From positions 1-33,259 of the forward strand of contig JAKFUU010000049.1 in assembly GCA_021732525.1 (NCBI GenBank): 33,259 nt of DNA, in the 5' to 3' direction. Below are positions 9,154-17,545 of this stretch, piece by piece. Positions within the stretch are counted from its first letter, which is position 1, and each line of letters opens with the position of its first letter. Made by a program: the position numbers and the translations under genes. Origin of the DNA: Sphingomonadaceae bacterium. GTDB taxonomy: Bacteria; Pseudomonadota; Alphaproteobacteria; Sphingomonadales; Sphingomonadaceae. The notes under the pieces are model-generated. The model was not told the origin of the DNA. It was given only the letters and a program-made list of their open reading frames with translations, and did not search any database.

Positions 9154-9190
9154 ATGTCAGCAATCTGTCATGTGGTCGCCGCAGTTTATA
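9154..9190 (+). promoter_or_regulatory. Pho box and candidate -10 upstream of the TonB receptor/phytase pair
   Basis: ATGTCAG (9154-9160), four bases CAAT, then CTGTCAT (9165-9171) closely match the PhoB-binding consensus of two CTGTCAT repeats spaced by 4 bp (11-bp period). The second repeat is perfect; the first differs at its two end bases. A TTTATA hexamer at 9185-9190 lies 13 bases downstream, slightly farther than the usual distance in Pho promoters. The site is 93 bp before the receptor start and oriented with it, so phosphate-starvation activation of the receptor-phytase operon is likely. The binding itself is inferred. Confidence 0.65.
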
Positions 9191-9263
9191 CGCCGCGGCG
9201 TCACGCGCACTGTCTAAGGACCGGGCCAGAACAGACACTGTAAACATATAAAAGGGTATTTCT

Positions 9264-11618
9264 ATGACGACTCGCCGCGCAGCTATTCGTTTGTCCACCG
9301 TCGCATTGTTACTGGCCAGCGCCGCGTCTCCAGCGCTCGCGCAAGATACCGCGCCCGACGCGGCGGCGGCCGAATCAGCAGACGAAGAGGCCATTCGTAC
9401 CTCGAATGAAATTGTGGTGATCGCCGGGATCGGCTTTCGCAACCGTTCGGAAACGCCCGAACCGGTGCTGGTTTATGACGAGCAATATTTTCAGCGTTTT
9501 GAACCGCTAACCGCCGGTGATGCGCTCAAGCGGGTGCCGTCGGTGACATTTCTGGCCGATGTGATCGAAAGCGACGGTGCCCGGCTGCGCGGGCTTGATC
9601 CGGGCTATACGCAAATTTTGATCAATGGGGATAAGGTTCCCGGCACCAATGCCGACCGGTCTTTCTTTCTCGACCGGATACCCGCCGAGTTGATCCAGCG
9701 TGTTGAAGTTATCCGTTCTTCCTCGGCGCGGCGCACGGGCGATGCGGTGGCGGGAACGTTGAATATCGTGCTGCGCGACGGGTATCAGCTTGATGGCGGT
9801 TATCTGCGCGGCGGCGCTTTATTTTTTGATGATGGCGAAGTTAAGCCAACCGTGGGCGGCGTGTTCGGCGGGGCGCTTGGCCCTGGCCGCTTTTTGGTGG
9901 GCGCCAATATTCAAGGCCGCTATAATCCAAAAATAAAAAGCAGCTTGCGTTTTTCGGACTCGCCGGAAAATAATCCCAATTTCGCAACCGAAGATTTCGA
10001 CAATCGCGAAGACCAAACCGACACCCGCGATGGCACCGATTATGCCTTTAACGCCAGCTATGACATTGAAGGCGATAACACCAATTTTGAATTGAGCGGT
10101 TTTTATGTTCGCACCGACCGGGTGGAGGACGAGCGCTCGTTTGAATATAATGACCCCACGGCGATAAATGGTCCGGTGCGCGCGGCAACGCCGGGTAACT
10201 TGCTGACCGACAATGCCAATGTGAATGATATTGATCAGGAAAGCTACAGTATTTCCAGCAAGATCAGCCATGAATGGGGGCTGGGTGAAACCAAATTTAA
10301 GGTCGGCTATGCCCGGTTCAAAAATGAAGAAGATGAAACCGAATTTGAAATTGATTTTGACCGCACCCTACCGCGCTTTACCGGCGATATCACCGCACGC
10401 CGCATTGTCGATGAAGAATTGTCATTCAATCTGGATCACGCTTTCAACCTGACCGACGAAATCAAATTTGTGGTTGGCAGTTTCTTGCAGCTTAAGGACC
10501 GCGATACCGATATTGCCGAGGACCGAAACCGCTTCAACCTGACCGCCGCGGCGCGGGTTTATGATCAATTCAGCCGCAACCCAACCGAATTTGCCACCGC
10601 GCCCGATCCGCTGGTGTCGCTGCCCGGCGGATTGAATGTGATTGAGGAACAACGGCTGGATTTTTATGGCGAATTTGAAGGGCAAACGGGCAATCTCCGC
10701 TTCCTTGCTGGATTGCGATATGAAACCACCGATTTTGACGTGAATGATTTGACCGTGGCGCCTGCGCTGGCCTTGCAATCGAATGATTATTCGCTCTTGC
10801 TGCCATCGGCATCGATCAAATATGACCTGCAAAATGGCGGCCGGATCACCGCATCGGTGGCGCGCACCAACCGGCGGCCGCAATTTGACTTTCTGTCACC
10901 CGCTTTGTTGGAGGCGGAACTGGGCGATAATGACCTTTTGGGCAACCCCGCGCTGCGCCCCGAAGTCGCATGGGGCGGTGATTTGGGTTATGAACATCGC
11001 CTCGGCGGCACGGGCGTTGTCGGCATCAACTTCTTCTACCGCAGTGTCACCGATTTGATCGAAGTCGCCAACACCGGAGAAGAAGGATCCGAAGGCGATG
11101 GCACATTTGTGTTGCAACCGCGCAATACCGGCGACGGCGACGTTTATGGGGTCGAATTTGATCTGTCCACCAATCTTGCATTCATCGGCCTGAAAAATAC
11201 CGGTATTTTCGGAAATTTCTCCTGGTTGGATAGCAATGTAACCGATTTTGCGGGTGACCGCCGGTTTAACGGACAATCCAATTTCGTTTATAATTTTGGC
11301 GCCATTCAGGATATTCCATCGGTCGGCGTTGCTTTTGGTGCCACTTACCGCAAGCAGGGCGAAGCGTTTGACCGGCTGGTGGCCGAGGAGGTTTTCACGA
11401 CCTTTGGCGCCGATTTGGAAATATTTGTTGAAAAGAAATTTGGCAAAAACTTCACCATTCGGGCCATTGGTTCCAATTTGCTGAACGCTAGAAAAGACGA
11501 AGTGTTCAACAAGTTTAACACCCTTGAAGAGCAAGAGGACCGGGATTTTGACGAATTTGAACTCGAATCGGAAGAGGCCGGTCCGGTATTCCAAGTCGTT
11601 GCGCGCCTCGCCTTTTAA
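9264..11618 (+). CDS. TonB-dependent outer-membrane receptor, phytase-linked
   Basis: Outer-membrane active transporter powered by TonB-ExbBD. The 784-residue precursor has a signal peptide ending ASAASPALA-QD (residues 1-26), an acidic linker with a TonB-box-like stretch EIVVIAG (about 48-54), a plug domain (RVPSVTF, RLRGLDPGYTQILINGDKVPG, ELIQRVEVIRS, AVAGTLNIVLRDG, about 85-175) and a long beta-barrel ending in the terminal aromatic signature FQVVARLAF. Translation starts after AAAAGGG. The stop shares one base with the start of the phytase lipoprotein gene (TAATG), so both are made from one message. The substrate is not read from sequence; the phytase partner and the Pho box suggest inositol phosphates, phosphate esters or a chelated phosphate source. 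Confidence 0.93.
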   Translation: MTTRRAAIRLSTVALLLASAASPALAQDTAPDAAAAESADEEAIRTSNEIVVIAGIGFRNRSETPEPVLVYDEQYFQRFEPLTAGDALKRVPSVTFLADVIESDGARLRGLDPGYTQILINGDKVPGTNADRSFFLDRIPAELIQRVEVIRSSSARRTGDAVAGTLNIVLRDGYQLDGGYLRGGALFFDDGEVKPTVGGVFGGALGPGRFLVGANIQGRYNPKIKSSLRFSDSPENNPNFATEDFDNREDQTDTRDGTDYAFNASYDIEGDNTNFELSGFYVRTDRVEDERSFEYNDPTAINGPVRAATPGNLLTDNANVNDIDQESYSISSKISHEWGLGETKFKVGYARFKNEEDETEFEIDFDRTLPRFTGDITARRIVDEELSFNLDHAFNLTDEIKFVVGSFLQLKDRDTDIAEDRNRFNLTAAARVYDQFSRNPTEFATAPDPLVSLPGGLNVIEEQRLDFYGEFEGQTGNLRFLAGLRYETTDFDVNDLTVAPALALQSNDYSLLLPSASIKYDLQNGGRITASVARTNRRPQFDFLSPALLEAELGDNDLLGNPALRPEVAWGGDLGYEHRLGGTGVVGINFFYRSVTDLIEVANTGEEGSEGDGTFVLQPRNTGDGDVYGVEFDLSTNLAFIGLKNTGIFGNFSWLDSNVTDFAGDRRFNGQSNFVYNFGAIQDIPSVGVAFGATYRKQGEAFDRLVAEEVFTTFGADLEIFVEKKFGKNFTIRAIGSNLLNARKDEVFNKFNTLEEQEDRDFDEFELESEEAGPVFQVVARLAF

Positions 11619-12694
11619 TGCCCGCTAAACTGGCAAAGCTGCTGCCGCTGGCGCTCCTTTTGGGCGCGTTCAGCGGATGCAGCGGCGGCGCGGAGAGCAT
11701 TTCGGCAACGAAGAACTTGCCGCCCGTCATCGTCGCAGCGTCGGGCGAAACGCGGCCCGTTGGCACCAACAATGAAGATGCCGCCGACGACCCCGCAATT
11801 TGGCGCAATGCCGCCGACCCGGCGGCCAGCTTAATCGTTGCGACCGATAAAAAGGCCGGGCTTTATGTCTATGGTCTGGACGGGGCAAAGCGGTCTTTCA
11901 TCAATGCAGGTTTGGTCAATAATGTCGATTTGATCGAAATGGGCGGCGAAGGCATCATCGTGGTTGCCAGCGACCGCAATGACAAAAAACAAGCGATGCT
12001 CGCGGTGTTCCGGCTTGATCCGGCCACCGCGGCGCTCACTGCGCTCGGCAAGGTTCCGGCGGGCAAAGCCGAAGGTTATGGCATATGCCTTGCCGCAGGG
12101 CGCTTTTCCGGCGGCGGCGCGAACGCGATCACCGCCTTTTCCGTGCTCAAAAACGGACAAATCCGGCAGATGCTGCTGACGGTTCGCGGCGACAGCGTCG
12201 TAAAAGCCAAATCGCGCGACTTGTCCGTCCCGACCCAGCCCGAAGGCTGCGTGGCCGATGAGGAAAACGGGCATTTGTATATAGGCGAGGAAGACGCCGG
12301 CATCTGGCAATTCCCGCTGGATTCGCGCGGCGGCACGGCGGGTAAAATCGTCGCCCGCACCGACAATCAGCGGCTGGTTGCCGATGTCGAAGGCTTGGCG
12401 ATTGTGGACGCGGCAGGCGGCAAAAGGTTGCTGATCGCGTCAAGCCAAGGTGACAGCGCCTTTGCGGTTTTTGGCTTGCCCGATATGCAATTTAAGGGCC
12501 GATTTGCTATTGGCCGCGGCGGTTCGATTGGCGCCGTCAGTGAAACCGACGGGATCGCGGTCATGGCCGGATCATTCGGGGCCGAATATCCCGCCGGGTT
12601 ATTTGTCGCGCAAGACGGCGATAATGGCGCAAAAGCACAGAATTTTAAGCTGGTAAGCTGGAAAGCGGTGCGCGACGCAATGAAGCTCGATTAA
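11618..12694 (+). CDS. Beta-propeller (3-)phytase lipoprotein
   Basis: Calcium-dependent hydrolysis of phytate to lower inositol phosphates and phosphate. The 358-residue protein begins with a lipoprotein signal (LLPLALLLGAFSG-C, Cys near residue 21), so it should be membrane-anchored. Beta-propeller phytase features include ADDPAIWRN (about 55), IVATDKKAGLYVYGLDG (about 72-90), EGYGIC, QPEGCVADEENGHLYIGEEDAGIW (about 205-230) and DVEGLAIV. Length fits the family. It is translationally coupled to the TonB receptor by a TAATG overlap, and both should respond to the upstream Pho box. The lipobox has Phe at -3, slightly atypical. Cellular side (periplasmic or surface) cannot be settled from sequence. 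Confidence 0.9.
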   Translation: MPAKLAKLLPLALLLGAFSGCSGGAESISATKNLPPVIVAASGETRPVGTNNEDAADDPAIWRNAADPAASLIVATDKKAGLYVYGLDGAKRSFINAGLVNNVDLIEMGGEGIIVVASDRNDKKQAMLAVFRLDPATAALTALGKVPAGKAEGYGICLAAGRFSGGGANAITAFSVLKNGQIRQMLLTVRGDSVVKAKSRDLSVPTQPEGCVADEENGHLYIGEEDAGIWQFPLDSRGGTAGKIVARTDNQRLVADVEGLAIVDAAGGKRLLIASSQGDSAFAVFGLPDMQFKGRFAIGRGGSIGAVSETDGIAVMAGSFGAEYPAGLFVAQDGDNGAKAQNFKLVSWKAVRDAMKLD

Positions 12695-12727
12695 CCCAAA
12701 ACGGGCACGCTTCGCGCTATTGGGTTA
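12692..12727. terminator. Hairpin overlapping the stop codons of two convergent genes
   Basis: TAACCCAA (12692-12699) is the reverse complement of TTGGGTTA (12720-12727), with a 20-base GC-rich loop. The left arm contains the phytase stop codon and the right arm overlaps the last codons of the convergent isomerase gene (stop at 12717-12719). The genes are 22 bp apart, so this is the only space for a shared terminator. There is no T-tract. Confidence 0.4.
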
Positions 12728-13319
12728 GCATTTCTTCCAATGGCCCCAAACGTTCTTTGCCAAAAAACATTTCGTCGCCGACGTAAAAAGTGGGAATGCC
12801 GAATGCGCCGCGGGCCACAGCGGCCTCGCTATTGGCGGCCAGCGCGGCTTTCACCGCGGGGTCTTGCGTGCGCGCCAGCAAATCTACCCCATCAAATCCC
12901 GCGTCATTCATCGCCGCGACATACACCGCTTCGTCATCCATTTTCAAATTCTGTTCCCACATCATCGCAAGACCAGCATCGATATAAGCGCCCAGCCGGC
13001 CGTCTTGCTGCGCCGCAATCGCGCCGCGCATCATGATCAGCGTGTTCACCGGAAAATGCGCATTCATCTTAAAAGCCGAAAGATTGTGCCGCGCGATAAA
13101 GCGCCGGGTTTCGAGCATTTCATATGCCATTTTACCCTTGACCGGAGCGAAGGCGACCATCGGCGCCTGGTTCCCCGTAGCCTTGAAGATTCCGCCCAAA
13201 AGACAAGGGATATAATGGATCGCCGCCTCAGTGCGCGTGGCAATATCGCGCAAGACCTTATCCGCCAGATAGGCATTGGGGCTGGCAAAATCAAAGATGA
13301 AGTCGACCGTTTTTGGCAT
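12717..13319 (-). CDS. DsbA-family isomerase (2-hydroxychromene-2-carboxylate isomerase type)
   Basis: Thioredoxin-fold, kappa-class GST-like protein of 200 residues. The N-terminus VDFIFDFASPNAYLAD carries the DF-S-P-xx-Y motif with the Ser that binds glutathione in HCCA isomerases; the C-terminal part contains ARGAFGIPTFYVGDEMFFGKERLG, the cis-Pro strand of this fold. The ATG at 13319 is chosen because it overlaps the stop of the preceding SDR gene (TGATG); an upstream TTG reading is unconvincing. No other aromatic-degradation gene is nearby, so naphthalene catabolism is not supported and the true substrate is unknown. Last gene of the minus-strand cluster, convergent with phytase. Confidence 0.85.
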   Translation of the reverse strand: MPKTVDFIFDFASPNAYLADKVLRDIATRTEAAIHYIPCLLGGIFKATGNQAPMVAFAPVKGKMAYEMLETRRFIARHNLSAFKMNAHFPVNTLIMMRGAIAAQQDGRLGAYIDAGLAMMWEQNLKMDDEAVYVAAMNDAGFDGVDLLARTQDPAVKAALAANSEAAVARGAFGIPTFYVGDEMFFGKERLGPLEEMLTQ

Positions 13320-14047
13320 CACCAATTTTCTTTCCAAGGCCGCAAATCCATTTCATGCGTCCATGCCGTCCTCGGCTGTTTATGCAGCATCACATAATTT
13401 TGCGCAATATCATCGGGCGATAAGATCGCATCCTGTTCGCGCCGCGCATCGACATCGCTGACATTTTCGCGGATGAAATTCGAATCAATCGCGCCATCGA
13501 TAACAATATGCGCAACATGGATATTCTGCGGGCCCAGCTCGCGCGCCATCGATTGTGCCAATGCACGCAGGGCAAATTTTGCCCCGGCGAAGGCCGAAAA
13601 ACCGTTGCCGGCGCGCAGGCTGGCAGTCGCGCCGGTGAATAATATCGTGCCGCGCCCGCGCGCCAGCATCCGTTTTGCGGCTTCGCGCCCGGTCAGGAAA
13701 CCGGCAAAAGCCGCCATTTCCCAAACTTTGCGGTAAACTTGCGCCGTCATTTGCGTAATCGAAAAACGCACATTCGCGCCAATGTTGAACACCGCAACTT
13801 CGATTGGACCAACGCTGGCTTCAATGGTGTCAAACAGCGCGGTCATCGCCGCCTCATCGCGCGCGTCGGCGGGAAAGGCGGCGGCATCGAAACCTTCATC
13901 GCGGATCGATTGCGCCAATTTTTCGAGCGCCGCCGCATGCCTTGGCCGCCGCACGAGGCAGGCGGTCATCCCCTCGCGGGCAAAGGCCCGCGCAATCGCC
14001 GCGCCGGTATCATCCCCCGCCCCGATGACCAGACAGACGGGTTTCAT
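13319..14047 (-). CDS. Short-chain dehydrogenase/reductase lacking the catalytic Tyr
   Basis: A 242-residue classical-SDR-like protein with an N-terminal nucleotide-binding motif VIGAGDDTGAAIARAF (altered from TGxxxGxG), FNIGANV (Asn near 88 in place of NNAG) and ILFTGATASLRAG for the serine-containing strand. At the position of the YxxxK catalytic motif it reads F153-A-G-A-K157, so the lysine is kept but the tyrosine is Phe. The C-terminus ends HEMDLRPWKENW. A good GGGGAG ribosome site overlaps the mltG end; the ATG follows the mltG stop immediately (TAAATG), and the stop overlaps the isomerase start. With Phe for Tyr, ordinary alcohol/ketone oxidoreduction is doubtful. Function unknown. Confidence 0.85.
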   Translation of the reverse strand: MKPVCLVIGAGDDTGAAIARAFAREGMTACLVRRPRHAAALEKLAQSIRDEGFDAAAFPADARDEAAMTALFDTIEASVGPIEVAVFNIGANVRFSITQMTAQVYRKVWEMAAFAGFLTGREAAKRMLARGRGTILFTGATASLRAGNGFSAFAGAKFALRALAQSMARELGPQNIHVAHIVIDGAIDSNFIRENVSDVDARREQDAILSPDDIAQNYVMLHKQPRTAWTHEMDLRPWKENW

Positions 14048-15016
14048 TTATATCTCCCCTCGCGCGCGGCGGATGGCGAACCATTTTTCGACATTTTTAT
14101 TATGCTCCTCCAACGTGTCAGCAAAAACATGCCCGCCGGTGCCATCGGCGACGAAAAACAACGCGCTGGTTTTTTCTGGATTGAGCACCGCCTCTATTGC
14201 GGCGCGCGATGGATTGGCAATCGGCCCATCGGGAAGGCCGGTTTTGGTATAAGTATTATAGCCGTTGATTGCCTGAATTTCGGATTGACGGATGCGGCGA
14301 CCGAGCGGTTTGCCTTTCGTGATCGGATAGATGATCGTGGGATCCGCTTGCAACAGCATACCAATACGCAAGCGGTTGGAATAAACCCCCGCTACTTTGC
14401 GCAATTCCGATTTTTTTGAGGTTTCTTTTTCAACAATCGCCGCAAGATTAACCGCCTGCTGCGGGGTGTTCACCGCGATATCGGCGCTGCGTTTCTGCCA
14501 TGCTTCGGTCAGCGCCTTGGCCATCGCATCCTGCATCCGTTCCAGCACGGCGGCGCGGCTTTCGCCTTTTTCGAAAGCATAGCTATCGGGCAGCACCGAT
14601 CCTTCGGCGGGAATAGCGATGTTGCCGGTCAGCTGATCATTGGCGAGCAACCGTTCATAAACCATCACCGCCGGCATTCCCTCAACAATCGTGATCAGCC
14701 GCTGGATCACTTTGCCGCCCGATAGAATATCGAGGATATCGGCGTTGGACGCGCCCGCCGGGATGTTAAATTCGCCCGCTTTGATGGTTTTCCCGCGCCC
14801 AAAAATCTTGGCGCGCGAAAGAAAGGCAGCGGCGGATTTAATAATCTTGCCCTGTTCCATCTGCTCGGCCGCCGCTGCGATGCTCGACCCCGGCTGGATC
14901 ACAATCGTCACATCACGGGTCGATGGACCGGCCGCCGTCCATCCATAAGCAAAATTACCGCCAATGAGCAACAGGAGCAACAGACCCAGCCCGGCCACTA
15001 TCTTGGCGGCGCGCAT
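14048..15016 (-). CDS. mltG: Endolytic murein transglycosylase
   Basis: YceG/MltG-family inner-membrane lytic transglycosylase that cuts nascent glycan strands and so limits their length. The 322-residue protein has one N-terminal membrane helix (about residues 5-24, IVAGLGLLLLLLIGGNFAYG), a LysM-like region (GSSIAAAAEQMEQGKIIKS) and the catalytic domain with GSVLPDSYAF, the conserved LAAIVEKETSKKSELRKVAGVYSNRL (catalytic Glu in VEKE) and LLQADPTIIYPITKG, ending with LPDGPIANPS. It starts 4 bp after the fabF stop. The acpP-fabF-mltG order is common in proteobacteria, which supports the call. Confidence 0.94.
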   Translation of the reverse strand: MRAAKIVAGLGLLLLLLIGGNFAYGWTAAGPSTRDVTIVIQPGSSIAAAAEQMEQGKIIKSAAAFLSRAKIFGRGKTIKAGEFNIPAGASNADILDILSGGKVIQRLITIVEGMPAVMVYERLLANDQLTGNIAIPAEGSVLPDSYAFEKGESRAAVLERMQDAMAKALTEAWQKRSADIAVNTPQQAVNLAAIVEKETSKKSELRKVAGVYSNRLRIGMLLQADPTIIYPITKGKPLGRRIRQSEIQAINGYNTYTKTGLPDGPIANPSRAAIEAVLNPEKTSALFFVADGTGGHVFADTLEEHNKNVEKWFAIRRARGEI

Positions 15017-15020
15017 GCGG

Positions 15021-16277
15021 TTAGATTGCTTTCATGATCAGGCTGGCATTGGTGCCGCCAAAACCAAAGCTGTTATTGAGAACCGCGCGCACCGTGCGTT
15101 TGCGCGCCACATGCGGAACAAGATCAACGCCTTCGCAGCCTTCATCGGGATTGTCGAGATTGAGCGTCGGCGGCACGATTTGATCGCGCAGCGCCAGGAT
15201 ACAAAATATGCTTTCCACCGCGCCCGCGCCGCCGAGCAAATGGCCAATAGCCGATTTGGTGCTGCTCATTGATGCGCCGCCCAAATCATTACCAAACAAG
15301 CGCTTCACCGCGCCCAGCTCAATCACATCGGCCATTGTCGAGGTGCCATGCGCGTTGATATAATCGATATCGGATGGCTGCATCCCGGCTTTTTTCAGCG
15401 CCATTTGCATCGACCGAAACGCGCCGTCGCCAGTGGGGTGGGGCGCGGTGACGTGATAGCCATCGCCCGACAAGCCATATCCCACCACCTCGGCATAGAT
15501 TTTCGCGCCGCGCGCCACCGCATGTTCATATTCTTCGAGGCAAACCACGCCTGCGCCCTCGCCCATCACAAAACCGTCGCGGTCTTTATCATAAGGGCGG
15601 CTCGCTTGCTCAGGCCGATCATTATAGGACATGTTGAGCGCGCGCGCCTGCGCAAACCCAGCAACGCCCAGCGGATTGATCGTGCTTTCCGAACCGCCCG
15701 CCAGCATGATGTCGGCATCATCATCGCGGATCATCCGCGCCGCATCGCCAATCGAATGCGCGCCGGTGGAACAGGCCGTTACGACCGCGTGATTGGGGCC
15801 AAATAGCTGATATTTAATACTCACCTGACCCGAAATCAGGTTGATCAGACGGCCATGGACGAAATGCGGGCTGACCCGGCCGGGGCCTTTTTCCGCCAGC
15901 ACCAGCGATTCGCTCTCAATCCCCGGCAAACCGCCGATGCCCGAACCGATCGAGCAGCCCGCGCGCAACCTCTGCGCCTCGGTCATGTCGGTCAGGCCAG
16001 CATCCTCCAATGCCTGTCCCGCAGCATCAATGCCAAATATGATGAAGGGATCAACCTGCCGCTGCACCTTGTAATCCACCCGCTTATCGGGATCAAAGCC
16101 ATATTCGTGATCGGCGGGCTTCACCTCGCAGGCAATCTTGCATTTTTGATCGGCAGGATCAAAGCGGGTGATCGGGCCTGCTCCCGATTTTGAAGCCAGT
16201 ATATTGGCCCAGCTTGTTTCCACATCCGCGCCCAGCGGCGTTACAAGGCCCAATCCTGTTACAACTACACGGCGCAT
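15021..16277 (-). CDS. fabF: 3-oxoacyl-ACP synthase II
   Basis: Condensing enzyme of type II fatty-acid elongation: joins malonyl-ACP to acyl-ACP with loss of CO2. The 418 residues are normal length. The thiolase-fold Cys-His-His triad is visible: VVTACSTGAHSIGDAAR (C169), YINAHGTSTMADVIE and TKSAIGHLLGGAGAVE, with the C-terminal NNSFGFGGTNASLIM loop. A good AAGGA ribosome site lies 7 bases before the ATG. The gene is separated from acpP by 151 bp containing a terminator-like hairpin, so its expression may be uncoupled from the very abundant acpP message. Confidence 0.96.
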   Translation of the reverse strand: MRRVVVTGLGLVTPLGADVETSWANILASKSGAGPITRFDPADQKCKIACEVKPADHEYGFDPDKRVDYKVQRQVDPFIIFGIDAAGQALEDAGLTDMTEAQRLRAGCSIGSGIGGLPGIESESLVLAEKGPGRVSPHFVHGRLINLISGQVSIKYQLFGPNHAVVTACSTGAHSIGDAARMIRDDDADIMLAGGSESTINPLGVAGFAQARALNMSYNDRPEQASRPYDKDRDGFVMGEGAGVVCLEEYEHAVARGAKIYAEVVGYGLSGDGYHVTAPHPTGDGAFRSMQMALKKAGMQPSDIDYINAHGTSTMADVIELGAVKRLFGNDLGGASMSSTKSAIGHLLGGAGAVESIFCILALRDQIVPPTLNLDNPDEGCEGVDLVPHVARKRTVRAVLNNSFGFGGTNASLIMKAI

Positions 16278-16350
16278 ATTTTTTCCTTCATCAACGGCGC
16301 AGCCGCCCGTTTTGGCCCCAGCGCGATCATTATTTAACCCGCATCAGGGC

Positions 16351-16396
16351 CGAAAAGCAAACGGCTTTCCAGCAGGGTCATCCGCCGAAAAGCCGT
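16351..16396 (-). terminator. Terminator or attenuator-like hairpin between acpP and fabF
   Basis: On the minus strand ACGGCTTT (16396-16389) pairs with AAAGCCGT (16368-16361) and is followed by TTGCTTTTCG (16360-16351). The 8-bp stem with a T-rich tail 33 bases after the acpP stop resembles a weak intrinsic terminator. It could allow high acpP and lower fabF transcription. Confidence 0.45.
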
Positions 16397-16428
16397 GTCC
16401 ATCTATTTTCCGCGCAAAGGCGCGATGA

Positions 16429-16662
16429 TCAACCGTTGGCGTCGATAAATTCGATCGCATCTTTAACGGTCGCAATTTTCTCCGCGGCATCATCGGGGAT
16501 TTCAACGTTAAATTCCTCTTCAAACGCCATCACCAGCTCGACGATATCCAGGCTGTCCGCGCCCAAATCGTCAATGAAACTGGCAGCTTCGGTCACCTTG
16601 TCGGATTCGACGCCCAGATGTTCGACTACAATTTTTTTGACCCGGTCTGCGGTGTCGCTCAT
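16429..16662 (-). CDS. acpP: Acyl carrier protein
   Basis: Carries growing acyl chains on a 4'-phosphopantetheine arm. The 77-residue acidic protein has the invariant [18 protein letters not shown] motif, with S37 as the attachment site, and the terminal [11 protein letters not shown]. The start MSDTADRV is set by a strong AAGGGG ribosome site 8 bases upstream; an ORF extension of five codons is not needed. It lies between fabG and fabF, with 98 bp upstream of it that probably holds its own promoter. Confidence 0.97.
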   Translation of the reverse strand: MSDTADRVKKIVVEHLGVESDKVTEAASFIDDLGADSLDIVELVMAFEEEFNVEIPDDAAEKIATVKDAIEFIDANG

Positions 16663-16760
16663 AAAATGCCCCTTCAATGTTTGGGATGAATATTCTGTTG
16701 CTTTGCCCTAATGCGCACAAAGGCTTCTGGCAAGGGGGAGAGATGCATTTTGCTTTGGCA

Positions 16761-17501
16761 CTATGACATCATCGCCATCCCGCCATTTACATGTAATGTC
16801 TGTCCGGTGATATATCCAGCCTCGCGTGATGCCAAATAGGCCGCAGCCGCGCCAATATCGCCGCCATCGCCCATCCGGCCCATCGGGATGCGGGCATTCA
16901 GCGCCTCTTTTTGGGCATCGGCAAGCACGGCGGTCATTGGCGTTGCGATAAAGCCCGGCGCGATGCAGTTGACGGTAATGCCCCGGCTTGCCAGTTCCTG
17001 CGCCAATGCTTTGGACATGCCGGTAACCCCCGCCTTGGACGCGGCATAATTGGCCTGGCCTGGATTGCCCGTTGCGCCCACCACGCTGGTGACCGAGATG
17101 ATCCGGCCAAAACGCGCCTTCATCATCGGGCGCGCGGCGGCGCGGCAGAGGCGAAAATTGGATTCCAGATTAACGCGGATCACATCCGCCCATTCCTCAT
17201 CCTTCATCCGCATGGTTAGATTATCGCGGGTGATACCGGCATTGTTGATCAATATATCAATCTTGCCAAACGCCGCCAGCGCCGATGGGATCAGCGCCTC
17301 CACGCTGCCCGCATCGCTCAGGTCGCAGGGGATGGCAATATGATCGCCGCCCAGCATGTCGCGATAGGCGGCCAGCTTATCCGCGTTGCTGCCCGATACC
17401 GCCAGCCTTGCCCCCTGCCCCGCCAGCGCGCCGCAAATCGCCTGGCCAATTCCCCCCGATGCGCCGGTTACGAGCGCGGTCATTCCGGTTAGATCAAACA
17501 T
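16761..17501 (-). CDS. fabG: 3-oxoacyl-ACP reductase
   Basis: NADPH-dependent reduction of 3-oxoacyl-ACP in fatty-acid elongation. The 246-residue SDR shows the cofactor motif TGASGGIGQAI, the NNAG motif (ILINNAGITRDN), the catalytic Ser in ISVTSVVGATGNPGQ, and YAASK, then the conserved C-terminus GQTLHVNGGMAMMS. The start MFDLTG at 17501 is preferred over an ATG at 17513: the GGAG ribosome site is correctly spaced for 17501 and covers the other start. That ribosome site directly abuts the inverted repeat of the GxxExxY element, so everything upstream of fabG's translation start is element DNA. Confidence 0.96.
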   Translation of the reverse strand: MFDLTGMTALVTGASGGIGQAICGALAGQGARLAVSGSNADKLAAYRDMLGGDHIAIPCDLSDAGSVEALIPSALAAFGKIDILINNAGITRDNLTMRMKDEEWADVIRVNLESNFRLCRAAARPMMKARFGRIISVTSVVGATGNPGQANYAASKAGVTGMSKALAQELASRGITVNCIAPGFIATPMTAVLADAQKEALNARIPMGRMGDGGDIGAAAAYLASREAGYITGQTLHVNGGMAMMS

Positions 17502-17512
17502 TATTTTCTCCA

Positions 17513-17544
17513 TTTTTTCGCGCAGAGGCGCAGAGGCGCAGAGG
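17513..17544. repeat. Left terminal inverted repeat of the GxxExxY element
   Basis: T-run, then CGCGCAGAG followed by two further (G)CGCAGAG units and GG; three tandem 8-mers GCGCAGAG. Reverse complement of the right arm apart from G/A differences at the unit junctions and a 2-base length difference. Confidence 0.75.
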
Positions 17545-17545
17545 A

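Noticed and set aside
12717-13319. Aromatic (naphthalene-type) degradation gene cluster, suggested by the HCCA isomerase similarity
   Set aside because: No ring-hydroxylating or ring-cleaving enzymes occur in the window; the DsbA-like protein is an isolated family member.
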